Part shown: piece after piece, positions 34,105-42,592 of the stretch | Layout: the number at the start of each line of letters is the position of its first letter | Position numbering within the stretch: position 1 is the stretch's first letter | Source: Kiritimatiellia bacterium | GTDB lineage: Bacteria > Verrucomicrobiota > Kiritimatiellia > RFP12 > DVOR01 | DNA length: 64,000 nucleotides | Reading direction: 5' to 3' | Assembly: GCA_017531445.1 (NCBI GenBank) | Contig: JAFXKZ010000001.1 | Coordinates: 1-64,000, forward strand | Program-made: the position numbers and the translations under genes | Notes under the pieces: generated by a model | The model's database searches: none | What the model was told of the DNA's origin: nothing | Seen by the model: only the letters and a program-made list of their open reading frames with translations

Positions 34105-34149
34105 GCGGGGGCGTAGAATAGACGCGTCGGCAAGGGTGGCAACCGCCCC

Positions 34150-34268
34150 CGGCGGAGCGGTTTTTGAACATCGGCGAAACAGCGGGGGGAAGATCGCCGA
34201 AAGTCGGGGTGAGAGTCGCCCATATGGCACGTGAATATCGGCGAAAGTGAAAAACGCTTCCGGCGGAG
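34150..34268. repeat. 22-bp-phased GGGCGA array with inverted tails (copy 6)
   Basis: Cores occur at 34172 and 34239 (forward, 67 bp apart) and 34199 and 34221 (reverse, 22 bp apart). The right tail GTGAAAAACGCTTCCGGCGG (34247 on) has an imperfect inverted counterpart on the left (GGCGGAGCGGTTTTTGAACA, from 34151). Tails inverted at both ends resemble a small non-autonomous mobile element. Confidence 0.8.
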
Positions 34269-34561
34269 TGTAAGCTCTCACCGGATGCGGTTGAAAAACG
34301 TCTTCGGGTCTCTTCTTTGCGGATGCGCCCGGCGGGGGAGCGCAGCTGCCGTGGAAAAGCGCAGAGCGCACCTGTGTTTGGATGCCTTTGTCGCTGGGGT
34401 GGCAAAGGCGGGTGCGCACGGGGATGAGGGCAGAGCATACGCGACGTTTCACACACAGTTGGCGTGGCGGCAAGGCGTTGTAGCGCGCGGCGAAGAAACG
34501 GGGAGGGGGATTTTCCAGCAGGGAACTGCGGCTTTTGCTTCCGTTTTTCACGCGTTTTCGC

Positions 34562-34567
34562 TATACT
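34562..34567 (+). promoter_or_regulatory. TATACT -10 directly before the YkgJ gene
   Basis: TATACT ends 5 bases before the ATG at 34573, so transcription should begin at or next to that ATG. No ribosome site is present; the -35 is weak (TTGCTT, 21 bp away, or TTCCGT at 17 bp). Confidence 0.45.
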
Positions 34568-34572
34568 ATTAG

Positions 34573-34944
34573 ATGAATATGCGTGTATCGGCAAACGATT
34601 TCGTCTGTCAATGTTGCGGTGCTTGTTGCAAAGTGCCGGGCTATGTGCGTCTCACCGAGGCGGATGTGGAGGCCATGGCCGGGGAGCTGGGGCTCACAGA
34701 AGAGGCTTTTATCGAAGCGTATACCGAGCTTTCCCCCACGCGCAGCGGATTGGTCCTGAAGGGCGATCCTGCCGCGCCGTGCTGTTTTTTGACGGCGGAA
34801 AATCTGTGCCGGATACACGCGGCGCGTCCGCAGCAGTGCCGGGACTATCCGGCGCGTTGGCGGAGCGAAGCCATTGAATCGGTTTGTGCAGCCGCGCGTT
34901 TGCGCCGCTCCGGCGTGGGCGCAGCAACGGAGCAGACGGATTGA
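34573..34944 (+). CDS. YkgJ-family cysteine-cluster protein
   Basis: This 123-residue protein has the UPF0153/YkgJ signature: FVCQCCGACCKVPGYV, then PCCFLTAENLCRIHAARPQQCRDYPARW. Eight or more cysteines in CxxCGxCC and CxxH contexts bind zinc or an iron-sulfur cluster. The molecular role of the family is unknown. Two in-frame ATGs (34573, 34579) are possible starts; the predicted transcript is leaderless at the first or has a tiny leader at the second. It ends 13 bp before the exbB start and is probably co-transcribed with the transport operon. Confidence 0.85.
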   Translation: MNMRVSANDFVCQCCGACCKVPGYVRLTEADVEAMAGELGLTEEAFIEAYTELSPTRSGLVLKGDPAAPCCFLTAENLCRIHAARPQQCRDYPARWRSEAIESVCAAARLRRSGVGAATEQTD

Positions 34945-34957
34945 AAAGGAGTGGATA

Positions 34958-35575
34958 ATGGAACTTTTCTGGACGGGTGGATTCATTTTCTGGGTGATTG
35001 TCGCGATGATTTTCGTGGCTGTTGTGACCTTTGTTGAACGGTTGCTCTATCTGCGCCGGGTGACCATTGATCCGCGTGATTTCCTGCCCGGCGTTTTCAA
35101 TGTGTTGGATAAGGGCAACATCAAAGAGGCACTTGAAAATTGCGATGAGGCGGCCGGCCCCTTGCCGACGCTGGTGGCCGAGGCGATTGTCTACCGGGCC
35201 AGCTCGCCGGAAAGCCTGAGGGAAGTGCTCGCGGCCCGCACCCATACGGAAGTGTCGCGTCTGGAACGCCGGACAATGTTGCTTTCGCTTTTGGCGCAAC
35301 TGCTGCCGCTTTTGGGATTGATTGGCACCTTTATCGGGGCCTATGCCGTGATGACCGCGCTGGATGTGCAGGCGCCGTTGGTGCAGACCGGTGCGGTGGC
35401 ACAAGCCGTAGCCGGCGCATTGGTCAATACCATTGCCGGTTTGATCGGGGCGGCGTTTTGCTACGCGGCGCATCACATTCTGGTGTTGAAAGCCGACGCG
35501 TTGAGCCTGGATATGGATACGTGTGTGGCATTGATGCTGGAACATTTGGACGCAGCTCGGCGCGGAGAAAAATGA
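34958..35575 (+). CDS. ExbB/TolQ-type proton channel protein
   Basis: This 205-residue inner-membrane protein has an N-terminal helix (FIFWVIVAMIFVAVVTFVERL) and two C-terminal helices, the second pair within LLPLLGLIGTFIGAYAVM and VAGALVNTIAGLIGAAFCYA. These match the TolQ/ExbB/MotA pore region with the conserved Thr and small residues. The ATG follows AAAGGAG. It overlaps the next gene by an ATGA junction. It should form a proton-driven motor with the ExbD-like protein and the TonB-like protein that follow. Confidence 0.88.
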   Translation: MELFWTGGFIFWVIVAMIFVAVVTFVERLLYLRRVTIDPRDFLPGVFNVLDKGNIKEALENCDEAAGPLPTLVAEAIVYRASSPESLREVLAARTHTEVSRLERRTMLLSLLAQLLPLLGLIGTFIGAYAVMTALDVQAPLVQTGAVAQAVAGALVNTIAGLIGAAFCYAAHHILVLKADALSLDMDTCVALMLEHLDAARRGEK

Positions 35576-36069
35576 TGGATCCCAAAGACTCCGTTCACGA
35601 ACCCTATGTGTGGAAGCGGCACTCCTTTACGGGGGCGAAGTTCCCCAAACGCAGAATCGTGCGTTCGTTTTTGATGATGGTGCCGTGGATCAATTTGATG
35701 GTTATCGGAATGTTGCTGTGGTGCGTCTCGCGTCAAACGCTGGTGCAGCCGGGGCGCGTGGCGGTGCTGCCCAAGGGACCGGTGGAAGAAGGTCTGTCGG
35801 TGCAGACGCCTTCGGCTGTGATCCGTCCGCTGAAGGCACCGGGGCGTGAAGGCGTTACCGTGCTGTTGCTGGATGACGGACGCTACTGTTCCGATGTGCC
35901 ATCGGAGTTGGCCGCGCTTGAACACGCCCATCCGGGGCATGAATTGAATCTGATTGTTGATGTCGCCGTGCCTTATGGTGTGGCAATGACCTGGGTGGAA
36001 CGGCTGCGCGCTTGCGGCGTGGAGCGGATCAATCTGGTGACTGTCGCCGAAACAGAGCAGGAAAAGTAA
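35572..36069 (+). CDS. ExbD/TolR-like protein
   Basis: The 165-residue protein has a short cytoplasmic N-end, a single membrane helix (MMVPWINLMVIGMLLWCV) and a periplasmic domain with VTVLLLDDGRYCSD and LNLIVDVAVPYGVAMTWVE, the alpha/beta fold of ExbD/TolR. The proton-carrying Asp of ExbD (in the helix) is not seen; the helix has Asn instead in WINLM. Start ATG overlaps the exbB stop (ATGA). An alternative ATG is at 35575. Divergent membership but the operon position is typical. Confidence 0.78.
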   Translation: MMDPKDSVHEPYVWKRHSFTGAKFPKRRIVRSFLMMVPWINLMVIGMLLWCVSRQTLVQPGRVAVLPKGPVEEGLSVQTPSAVIRPLKAPGREGVTVLLLDDGRYCSDVPSELAALEHAHPGHELNLIVDVAVPYGVAMTWVERLRACGVERINLVTVAETEQEK

Positions 36070-36088
36070 CCCCGCCGGACGCAGAAAC

Positions 36089-36862
36089 ATGAGCCCTAAC
36101 GACGAACGCCTCTGGGAACGCAGCCGCCAATACGTGCCGAATAAGCGCGTGTCGATGTTGCGCCTGTTGCGTTGGCGGAAGATGCGGCGCACCAAGCGCA
36201 ACCGGAAGAGTTTGCTGGCCTATTGGTGGGCGCCTGTGGCGGTTACCCTTACGATGGCCGCCGGAATCTTTTTTGCAGCTATGGGCTTGCCGGAAGGTAA
36301 CCTCCGCGAAGGAGAAAGCCTGCCGGAGCCGGGATTGTATGTGGTCTACACCACGCAAGAGATGATGACGAGACTGGTGCGGGCGGAGAATGTGCGGCGG
36401 ATCGCGTTGGCATTGAATGATGATGAAGTGGGAATCTCACTGAAAGCAATCTTGCCCGAACCGCCGCTTTATCGTGCGCAAACGTTGGAATCGCAGGATT
36501 ATTACGCGCTTCCCGTGAGCGAGAAGCATCTCTCTGTCGAGGGATTTCTGCCGCCGATGGCCGAAGAAGTGATGGCATATCCTGCGCAATATGCGGTGAA
36601 ATGGTTGCCGGATGCGGCGTTGTCCGCGAGCGGTTTCAAGGTGGAGCTGCCTTCGCCCGGAGCAGATGTGCGCGAAACTTCGGCGCGTTTCGGTGTGCGA
36701 TTGAACGCTGCCGGGCACGTGGTTGACGTGCTGCGGCTTGCGCCTGCCGGCAGAGAAACCGCGTGGTTGCGGCAGCTTCGCATGGCACTTTTGAAAGGGC
36801 GCGGCACAAATGCCGCGCAAGGTGTGATCAGAATTTACTGGAATGCAGAGGGCGAAGAATGA
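36089..36862 (+). CDS. TonB-like energy transducer (divergent)
   Basis: This 257-residue protein has a basic N-end, one membrane helix (residues about 48-68, WAPVAVTLTMAAGIFFAAMG) and a long periplasmic part. Its last 60 residues (FGVRLNAAGHVVDVLRLAPA ... VIRIYWNAE) resemble the beta-alpha-beta C-domain of TonB/TolA: a strand with FGVxLNxxGHV, a helix with a LRQLRMAL segment and a final strand with IRIYW. Position after exbB and exbD supports a TonB-type role. It overlaps the start of the M60 protease gene by an ATGA. It lacks the Pro-rich spacer of classic TonB. Confidence 0.6.
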   Translation: MSPNDERLWERSRQYVPNKRVSMLRLLRWRKMRRTKRNRKSLLAYWWAPVAVTLTMAAGIFFAAMGLPEGNLREGESLPEPGLYVVYTTQEMMTRLVRAENVRRIALALNDDEVGISLKAILPEPPLYRAQTLESQDYYALPVSEKHLSVEGFLPPMAEEVMAYPAQYAVKWLPDAALSASGFKVELPSPGADVRETSARFGVRLNAAGHVVDVLRLAPAGRETAWLRQLRMALLKGRGTNAAQGVIRIYWNAEGEE

Positions 36863-39099
36863 AAGTTCTCTTGAGCTTGAGCGCATTGTTGGTGTGGACG
36901 CAGGTGATGTTCGCACAGGTAAGCTTCCGGGGAGCCGGTCCGGTTGAGACCGATTCGCAGGGGCATGTGATTGAGAAGTTGGACTATGATCGCAAGATTG
37001 TGGCGACCAATGGTCTGCCTTCTGCTGCCGAGTATCGGGCGGAACTTGCCGAGCGTGAGCGCATGAAAAAGGTGGCACGCGAGGTAGGACCGTGGTTTGA
37101 AGCCATCCAGCATCTTGAGATTGTTCAGAAGGAAGGCGAAGCGAAGTACGATGCTGACGGTGGCGGTTTGGCCGGAGATGGTGCCGGACCTACGCCGGGA
37201 CAGTCGGGCGAAGGCATGGCAGCCTACATTGAGGCAATGCGCGTTTTCAACAGCAATACAGCCGAAGGCGGCTCTGTTTCCAAGGATGCCCGCCAATTGA
37301 AAGCGGCGTTGGAGGAATTGCTTTACCGGCGTGGCGGGGAAGTGGTGTGCGGTCCTTCGCGGGGGGTAAGCATCAAATATCCGTTGGAATTGCTCCTGGT
37401 GCGGTATCAGAGTTGGAAGGCACAGAGTGTGCCGATAAAGGAACTTTATGCGGCAAAGTCGGCAGATTTGTGGCCGGGTAAGGTGCCGGAAGATGCGGAA
37501 CGTGTGACGAAAAAGGTGACGCTTTATCCGGGTGAAGGCGGATATATCAGCACGGGTTTGTATGTACCGCCGGGCGAGGTGATAACGATCAAGTGCGGGG
37601 GGCTGACGGGGAATCTGACGGCTCAAATCGGCTGTCATACGGATAAATTGGATCCGAAGATTGTGCCTTTGGATGAGGATGGCAACCCGATGGACGATCC
37701 GTATAATCCGGTTGTGCCGAATCTTGCCAAGGTAAAGATGGGCTGGCAGCAGATTACGGATAATCGCCCTTTGTGGCGTTGGCCGGATATGGTGCGTCGG
37801 TTTCCAATTAAAAAGAAGCGTGAAGAGATCGGCCATGTGCTTGGTGGTGTGCTGTGGCTCCAATGGAGTGGCGGATCGCGTCCGATGGAGGTGGAAGTGA
37901 GCGGCTGTGTACAAATGCCGTGGTTCCGTCTGGGGATCGATTCCAATAAGGACTGGATTGAGACGATTTCCAAGTATCCTGCGCCGTGGGCAGAGTTGCA
38001 AACCAAGACGATTATTCTCACAGTGGAATCGAAATATGTCCGCAATGTGAAGAATATGGAGGCGTTGGCGCAATGGTGGGGTAAGGCGGCTTGCATTATG
38101 CTGCGCGTGAGCGGACGTGCGCTTCCTACCGATACCGAGGCGGCGAATTTCCGTGCTTCCAAGCGCGAATGGGGCATTTTGAACAAAAAATTGGTGCAGA
38201 TGAATCCGGAGGCTCCGCCGGATGTGGAGGGGATGGTGCGCGAAGCGGAGAAGACGCCTTCGGTGAGCGACCGTTATGGAATCCCCATGGAGCAGGAGCC
38301 GGTGCCGGTAGATCCGAAGAAACCTAAGGCGATTAAAATCCCTTCCCGCGAGAATGAACCGAAGCATACACCGATGCGCATTGTGGACGATGTGCAGATT
38401 TCTGTGGGCGCAGGTCACTCGGGTTATCCCATCATGTGTATGGAGTGGGGTGGCGGCATGATGAATTTGAAGCATCTGCAACGCTCCGGTTCGTGGGGGG
38501 CGTTGCATGAAATCGGGCATAACATGGGGCAGGGTGTCAATGGCATTTTTGCCCTTCCGGGAAATGGCGAGGTGGTGAACAACTTCTTCGGCACGTGCAC
38601 GATGAACTTGCTTAACGGGACGCGTTTTACCCGAATCTGCAAGGATGCCTGGCAGGCCGTTGCCCAAAATGCAGAGAAGAAAATGCCGGATTTATGGATG
38701 AAGTCGCAGGTGTTTGAGCGGTTGGTCTTCTACATGACCCTGGCGCATTACTTCGGTGTGGAGAGCGTGGTCACCGTGGTGAATGACAAAAACGACAAGT
38801 ATCCCACGGCCGCTACGGGCGATCGGCTCTGTTGTGCGTGGTCGAAAGCCGTTCAGCGCGACCTCACGCCCTATTTTGAAATTTGGGGGCTTCCGCTCTC
38901 CAAAGCCGCTTACACCTACACGCAAGACTGGGCACCCTGGCCGACCGATGCGGAAAAAGGCCTGCTCTTCACCGAGCCGCCGACGTATCGCGGTGAGCCG
39001 ATGGGCGACTTTGAAATCGAGGTTTCCACGCCCGAAGAGGTGAAGACGCGCCGCCAGCTCCGTGCGCGTGAGCATTTCAAAAAGACGGTGAAAGAATAA
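36859..39099 (+). CDS. Secreted M60-family (enhancin/mucinase-type) metalloprotease
   Basis: The 746-residue protein has a signal peptide (MKVLLSLSALLVWTQVMFAQ) and a C-terminal M60-like peptidase domain. The zinc motif is HEIGH (H550-H554) in GALHEIGHNMGQ, with the third ligand expected in the following GEVVNNFFGT stretch. Upstream parts include GLYVPPGEVITIKC and PLWRWPDMVRRFPI, typical of the domain before the active site in M60 proteins. M60 proteases cut mucin glycoproteins and other host glycoproteins. The start overlaps the TonB-like stop (ATGA). Association with an exbBD-tonB operon is unusual; it may need energised export or transport of its products. Confidence 0.85.
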   Translation: MKVLLSLSALLVWTQVMFAQVSFRGAGPVETDSQGHVIEKLDYDRKIVATNGLPSAAEYRAELAERERMKKVAREVGPWFEAIQHLEIVQKEGEAKYDADGGGLAGDGAGPTPGQSGEGMAAYIEAMRVFNSNTAEGGSVSKDARQLKAALEELLYRRGGEVVCGPSRGVSIKYPLELLLVRYQSWKAQSVPIKELYAAKSADLWPGKVPEDAERVTKKVTLYPGEGGYISTGLYVPPGEVITIKCGGLTGNLTAQIGCHTDKLDPKIVPLDEDGNPMDDPYNPVVPNLAKVKMGWQQITDNRPLWRWPDMVRRFPIKKKREEIGHVLGGVLWLQWSGGSRPMEVEVSGCVQMPWFRLGIDSNKDWIETISKYPAPWAELQTKTIILTVESKYVRNVKNMEALAQWWGKAACIMLRVSGRALPTDTEAANFRASKREWGILNKKLVQMNPEAPPDVEGMVREAEKTPSVSDRYGIPMEQEPVPVDPKKPKAIKIPSRENEPKHTPMRIVDDVQISVGAGHSGYPIMCMEWGGGMMNLKHLQRSGSWGALHEIGHNMGQGVNGIFALPGNGEVVNNFFGTCTMNLLNGTRFTRICKDAWQAVAQNAEKKMPDLWMKSQVFERLVFYMTLAHYFGVESVVTVVNDKNDKYPTAATGDRLCCAWSKAVQRDLTPYFEIWGLPLSKAAYTYTQDWAPWPTDAEKGLLFTEPPTYRGEPMGDFEIEVSTPEEVKTRRQLRAREHFKKTVKE

Positions 39100-39134
39100 C
39101 GTTTGCCCGGCGCAGTGTTTGGCTCTTCGCGGGA

Positions 39135-39296
39135 GGTGAAAAACTGTTTGAGGGGAGTGCGCCGGCAATGTCCCCGAAACGGGGTGGACAACGTCGCCCA
39201 CACTGAAGCGGAACATCGCCGAAAGACTACCGCAACATGGGCGATGTTGGACGGCAGGTTTCGCCCATGTTGAAAAACGCTTCCAGAGGAGGTGCG
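39135..39296. repeat. 22-bp-phased GGGCGA array with tail (copy 7)
   Basis: Reverse cores at 39199 and 39221 (22 bp) and at 39266, and a forward core at 39239. The tail TTGAAAAACGCTTCCAGAGG (from 39272) ends in GAGGAGGTG, which serves as the ribosome site of the radical SAM gene. A related GTGAAAAACTGTTTGAGGGG lies at 39137 on the left. Confidence 0.78.
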
Positions 39297-39302
39297 AAAA
39301 AG

Positions 39303-40202
39303 ATGAGTTGGCTTTTTGGACCCGTACCCTCGCGCCGCTACGGACGCAGCCTCGGCATTGACCTTGTGCCGATGAAGACTTGTTGCTACGATTGCGTGTT
39401 CTGTCAATTGGGCGTTACGCCGCAAACCACGTGCGAGCGAAGCGACTATGTGCCGCTGAATGAGGTTTTTCAAGAACTGGAAGCGTGGTTTTCAAAAGGT
39501 GGTCAGGCCGATATGCTGACGCTTTGCGGTTCGGGGGAACCCACACTTCATGCGCATTTCGGTGATGTGTTGCGCTGGATCCGCGATCAAACGTCGCTGC
39601 CCTCGCTTTTGATGAGTAATGGTGCGCTCTTTGCTGATCCTGTCGTGCGCAAAGACGCCGCCGTGGCCAATCGCGTTAAGATTTCAATGCACTTTTGGGA
39701 TGAGGCCAGTTTTGCCGCTGTTGTGCGTCCGCACGCTTCGCTGCACTTCCGCAGTGTATATGAAGCGTGGCTGCGTTTCCGTCAGGAATACGAAGGCGCA
39801 CTGGATGTGGAATTCTTCGCGCTTCCCGGGCTTAATGTTGAGCCGGAACAATTGGAAAAAATCTATCGGTTGATAGAGCCCTTATGCCCGGATACCGTAA
39901 CGGTAAACAGTGCAGCCCGTCCTCCGGCAGAATCCTGTGTGCGTACCGTCTCTGAGGAAACGCTGGCGCATCTGCGCGCTTTTTTTGCTCCGCTTGCCGG
40001 CGAACGTCATACCGCTATGGCTGCTGCCGTGCAACCCTATTCCGAGCAGGCCCTCCTGGCTTTGGCACGGAGACATCCGTTGACGCCTGCACAATTCGCC
40101 CGCTATTTCGGCGTTCCGGAAGCGCAGATTCTCCAAACTCTCCGGCAGTTTGCCGCGACAGATGAATATGCTGCGCGCGCATTATTGCCTCGGGAGGAGT
40201 AG
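39303..40202 (+). CDS. Radical SAM protein (COG0731-like)
   Basis: This 299-residue protein has the radical SAM cluster motif CX3CX2C in TCCYDCVFCQLG near residue 28, following GPVPSRRYGRSLGIDLVPMK, a hallmark of the COG0731-type Fe-S oxidoreductases. LCGSGEPTLH is the GGE-like SAM motif. The C-terminal part (residues about 235-297) holds a helix-rich domain with LTPAQFARYFGV, like a small winged-helix. Substrate unknown. The ATG was chosen because GAGGAGGTG precedes it by 8 bases; that site lies in the tail of repeat copy 7. Confidence 0.88.
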   Translation: MSWLFGPVPSRRYGRSLGIDLVPMKTCCYDCVFCQLGVTPQTTCERSDYVPLNEVFQELEAWFSKGGQADMLTLCGSGEPTLHAHFGDVLRWIRDQTSLPSLLMSNGALFADPVVRKDAAVANRVKISMHFWDEASFAAVVRPHASLHFRSVYEAWLRFRQEYEGALDVEFFALPGLNVEPEQLEKIYRLIEPLCPDTVTVNSAARPPAESCVRTVSEETLAHLRAFFAPLAGERHTAMAAAVQPYSEQALLALARRHPLTPAQFARYFGVPEAQILQTLRQFAATDEYAARALLPREE

Positions 40203-40294
40203 CAAGGAGATGTGCATTCTATCGGCAAGACGCACGGAAATGGACAGGAAAGCGGAAGAATGCTGACGCGATAACGAAACGAATTCGGGCAGGG

Positions 40295-41929
40295 ATGGTA
40301 TCATTTTTTGAGAAACTGTTTGATCAGGAGGTGGGTTTTTGCCGCCATCGTCCACTCTTCGGTTGGACAATGGCACTTGCGTTCGGCACTGGGTTGGGTT
40401 ATTTTTTCGGTGGAGCCTGGGGATGGTTGCTTTTGGCCACGGGGCTGCTCTTCGCAGCATGGCGCACAAAGACGATTTCGGTCGCGGTGGCATTATGGGG
40501 GTGTTGCTTCGCACTTGCCGCGTGGCGCGCGGCACTTTTACATGATCGCAACGAGGCTGTCTTAACGCAACTGCGGGAATATCAAGCCGCAGGAACGCTC
40601 TTTGAACTGAAGGTTGTCGTCGCAAATGACCGGCAAATCGTGCAGCGGAAGCGTGGCGGTCCTTACTGCCGTTTTTCGGCAGATGAGGCGTGGCTGCCCG
40701 ATGGTACAGAGGTGCATGGTACAAATCTGCTGGTGTATTACTATGACCGGAAGGGCGACTTTCCGGAAACAGGCGAGACGTGGTTGCTGAAGGCCAAGCT
40801 CAGAGGCGGCGCGTATCTCCATCGGCTTTCACTGTCTGCCCGGGGTGAACACGCCCGACCCTTGCCGCAGGAAAACCGTCAAAGCGCGCTCCAGTACCGT
40901 CTGGCCTCCTTGCGCAATCGATTGGCAGAAACGTTGGCTTTGGGGGTGAGTGAAGCGGAGGCACTGCTGACGCAAACGATGGTTTTGGGCACACGTTCGC
41001 GTTTGCCGATGGCATTGCGTCAGCGATATGCCGATGCCGGGATTCTCCATATTTTTGCCATCAGCGGACTGCATGTGGGAATTATTGCAGGGCTCTTGAT
41101 CTGGTTGCTTTCATGGCTTGGTATACGATTGCGGATGAGAATCTTTCTGATTTTGCCCGCGCTGTTGGGGTATTTATTGCTGACCGGCATTCCGCCTTCG
41201 GCGGCACGGGCCTGCTTGATGGCGATCATTTTCTGCTTTGCACCGTCGATTTTGCGGAAGTCGGATGGTGCAAGTGCGCTTTTTGCCACGGCGGCGGTGG
41301 TGTTGCTGATTGAGCCGGGCTGGATCGCCAATGTGGGGGCGTTGCTCTCGTTTTGCGTGATGGGCGGAATCTTTCTCTTCACGAAACCGTTTACCTATTT
41401 CCTCAATCGCTTTTTCCGTTCGGCGGTGCATCGGACGCCCGATGGTGCGCTTGCAGAAGAGCTGCCGTGGCATTTGATATTGCGTCAGCGGGCGGCAATG
41501 ATTCTGGGGCTCTCCTGTGCTGCCTGGCTTGCGGTGTTGCCACTGAGTTTGTTTTTCTTCGGGAGAGTGTCGGTGGTTGGATTGCTGCTCAATTTGTTTG
41601 TGCCGTCACTTGTGGTGATGATTGTCTGGTGTGCGTGCCTGAGTGTACTGTTTGGGTGGTGGCTTCCGGTTGTTGCGGTGGCATTGAATAATTTGAACGC
41701 CTTGTTGTTTGCGCTGATTGACCGGGTGTCGGCAGGGGCACTCCGATTGCCGTTTTCCGCGTATGAACTGGAGCATAGGCCCGGAGTTACGCTGGTGTTG
41801 ATTATGGGCTTGGGGTTGGTCTCCCTGGGGATGTGGCTGGGATGCCTGGAGCGGACGTATCGGAAGAAGGACCCGCTTGATCCTGAAAACTTCCGTTTTT
41901 TACCGGAATCTTCGCCGGAGCTCCGCTGA
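40295..41929 (+). CDS. ComEC/Rec2-like DNA channel protein (no C-terminal nuclease domain)
   Basis: This 544-residue membrane protein has about ten helices and the competence-domain motif GILHIFAISGLHVGIIAGLL near residue 250. An OB-like periplasmic domain at about residues 95-180 precedes it (VVANDRQIVQRKRGG ... LVYYYDRKG). The C-end stops after the last helices (TLVLIMGLGLVSLGMWLG) and a short tail; the metallo-beta-lactamase domain of full-length ComEC is absent. ComEC imports single-stranded DNA across the inner membrane during natural transformation. The ATG at 40295 has only a close AGGG, so the start is uncertain. No other competence gene is next to it. Confidence 0.87.
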   Translation: MVSFFEKLFDQEVGFCRHRPLFGWTMALAFGTGLGYFFGGAWGWLLLATGLLFAAWRTKTISVAVALWGCCFALAAWRAALLHDRNEAVLTQLREYQAAGTLFELKVVVANDRQIVQRKRGGPYCRFSADEAWLPDGTEVHGTNLLVYYYDRKGDFPETGETWLLKAKLRGGAYLHRLSLSARGEHARPLPQENRQSALQYRLASLRNRLAETLALGVSEAEALLTQTMVLGTRSRLPMALRQRYADAGILHIFAISGLHVGIIAGLLIWLLSWLGIRLRMRIFLILPALLGYLLLTGIPPSAARACLMAIIFCFAPSILRKSDGASALFATAAVVLLIEPGWIANVGALLSFCVMGGIFLFTKPFTYFLNRFFRSAVHRTPDGALAEELPWHLILRQRAAMILGLSCAAWLAVLPLSLFFFGRVSVVGLLLNLFVPSLVVMIVWCACLSVLFGWWLPVVAVALNNLNALLFALIDRVSAGALRLPFSAYELEHRPGVTLVLIMGLGLVSLGMWLGCLERTYRKKDPLDPENFRFLPESSPELR

Positions 41930-42033
41930 AAATCGGGGAGCATTTGCGGGGGCTTCCATCGGGATTTCACCTGTGTTTGGGTGTAAATACGTTGGGGGAC
42001 AGGCGATTTTTAGCGTGATGAGCCCGTGAAGAT

Positions 42034-42064
42034 AAAATAAAAAAATCGACCGTTCCCGATCGAT
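42034..42064 (-). terminator. Terminator of the tRNA operon
   Basis: On the minus strand ATCGATCG and CGGTCGAT form an 8-bp stem with a GGAA tetraloop, followed by T7 and ATTTT. It lies 14 bp after the last tRNA. Confidence 0.9.
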
Positions 42065-42077
42065 TCCTTCCGGTTTA

Positions 42078-42153
42078 TGGTAGGGGTGCACGGGCTTGAA
42101 CCGTGGACCCAGTGATTAAGAGTCACTTGCTCTACCAACTGAGCTACACCCCC
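42078..42153 (-). tRNA. tRNA-Lys (CTT), copy 2 in transcription order
   Basis: A 76-base cloverleaf with encoded CCA. The anticodon loop CTCTTAA sits in a 5-bp AGTGA/TCACT stem, so the anticodon is CTT (Lys). It is identical to the copy at 42272-42347. Confidence 0.96.
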
Positions 42154-42160
42154 ATAAAGA

Positions 42161-42236
<76 letters not shown>

Positions 42237-42271
42237 TTTGGTAGGTTGTCTTTGGCGTTCCATCTTCGGAA

Positions 42272-42347
42272 TGGTAGGGGTGCACGGGCTTGAACCGTGG
42301 ACCCAGTGATTAAGAGTCACTTGCTCTACCAACTGAGCTACACCCCC
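42272..42347 (-). tRNA. tRNA-Lys (CTT), copy 1 in transcription order
   Basis: Same sequence as 42078-42153, with encoded CCA and anticodon CTT. The pair repeat unit (Gly then Lys) is 195 bp apart (42161 vs 42356), so the tandem duplication is recent or kept identical by conversion. Confidence 0.96.
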
Positions 42348-42355
42348 ATAAGAGA

Positions 42356-42431
<76 letters not shown>

Positions 42432-42450
42432 ACGCTCAAAAACGGGTCAT

Positions 42451-42479
42451 ATGATAGCAGTTCTCTTCTGGGGATGCAA
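42451..42479 (-). promoter_or_regulatory. tRNA operon promoter
   Basis: TTGCAT (42474-42479), a 17-bp spacer and TATCAT (42451-42456, preceded by TGC) on the minus strand; the first tRNA begins about 20 bp after the -10. Confidence 0.85.
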
Positions 42480-42592
42480 GTATTTTTTTCAAACAGGATT
42501 AAAAAAATGAAAAGGCGTAGGGTTTCTGTGCATTTATCAACGTGTGGAAGAAAGGATGAGAGGGGCTCAAAGCGGCTGGGGCGAAAGAGGTG

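Noticed and set aside
34028-34594. 188-codon minus-strand open frame upstream of the AlgI-like gene
   Set aside because: It overlaps the G11 promoter and the dispersed array, has no family resemblance, and its Pro/Arg-rich composition is that of random GC-rich DNA.
36835-38667. 610-codon antisense open frame within the M60 protease gene
   Set aside because: High His/Arg/Leu content is typical of an antisense shadow, and the sense strand has clear protease motifs.
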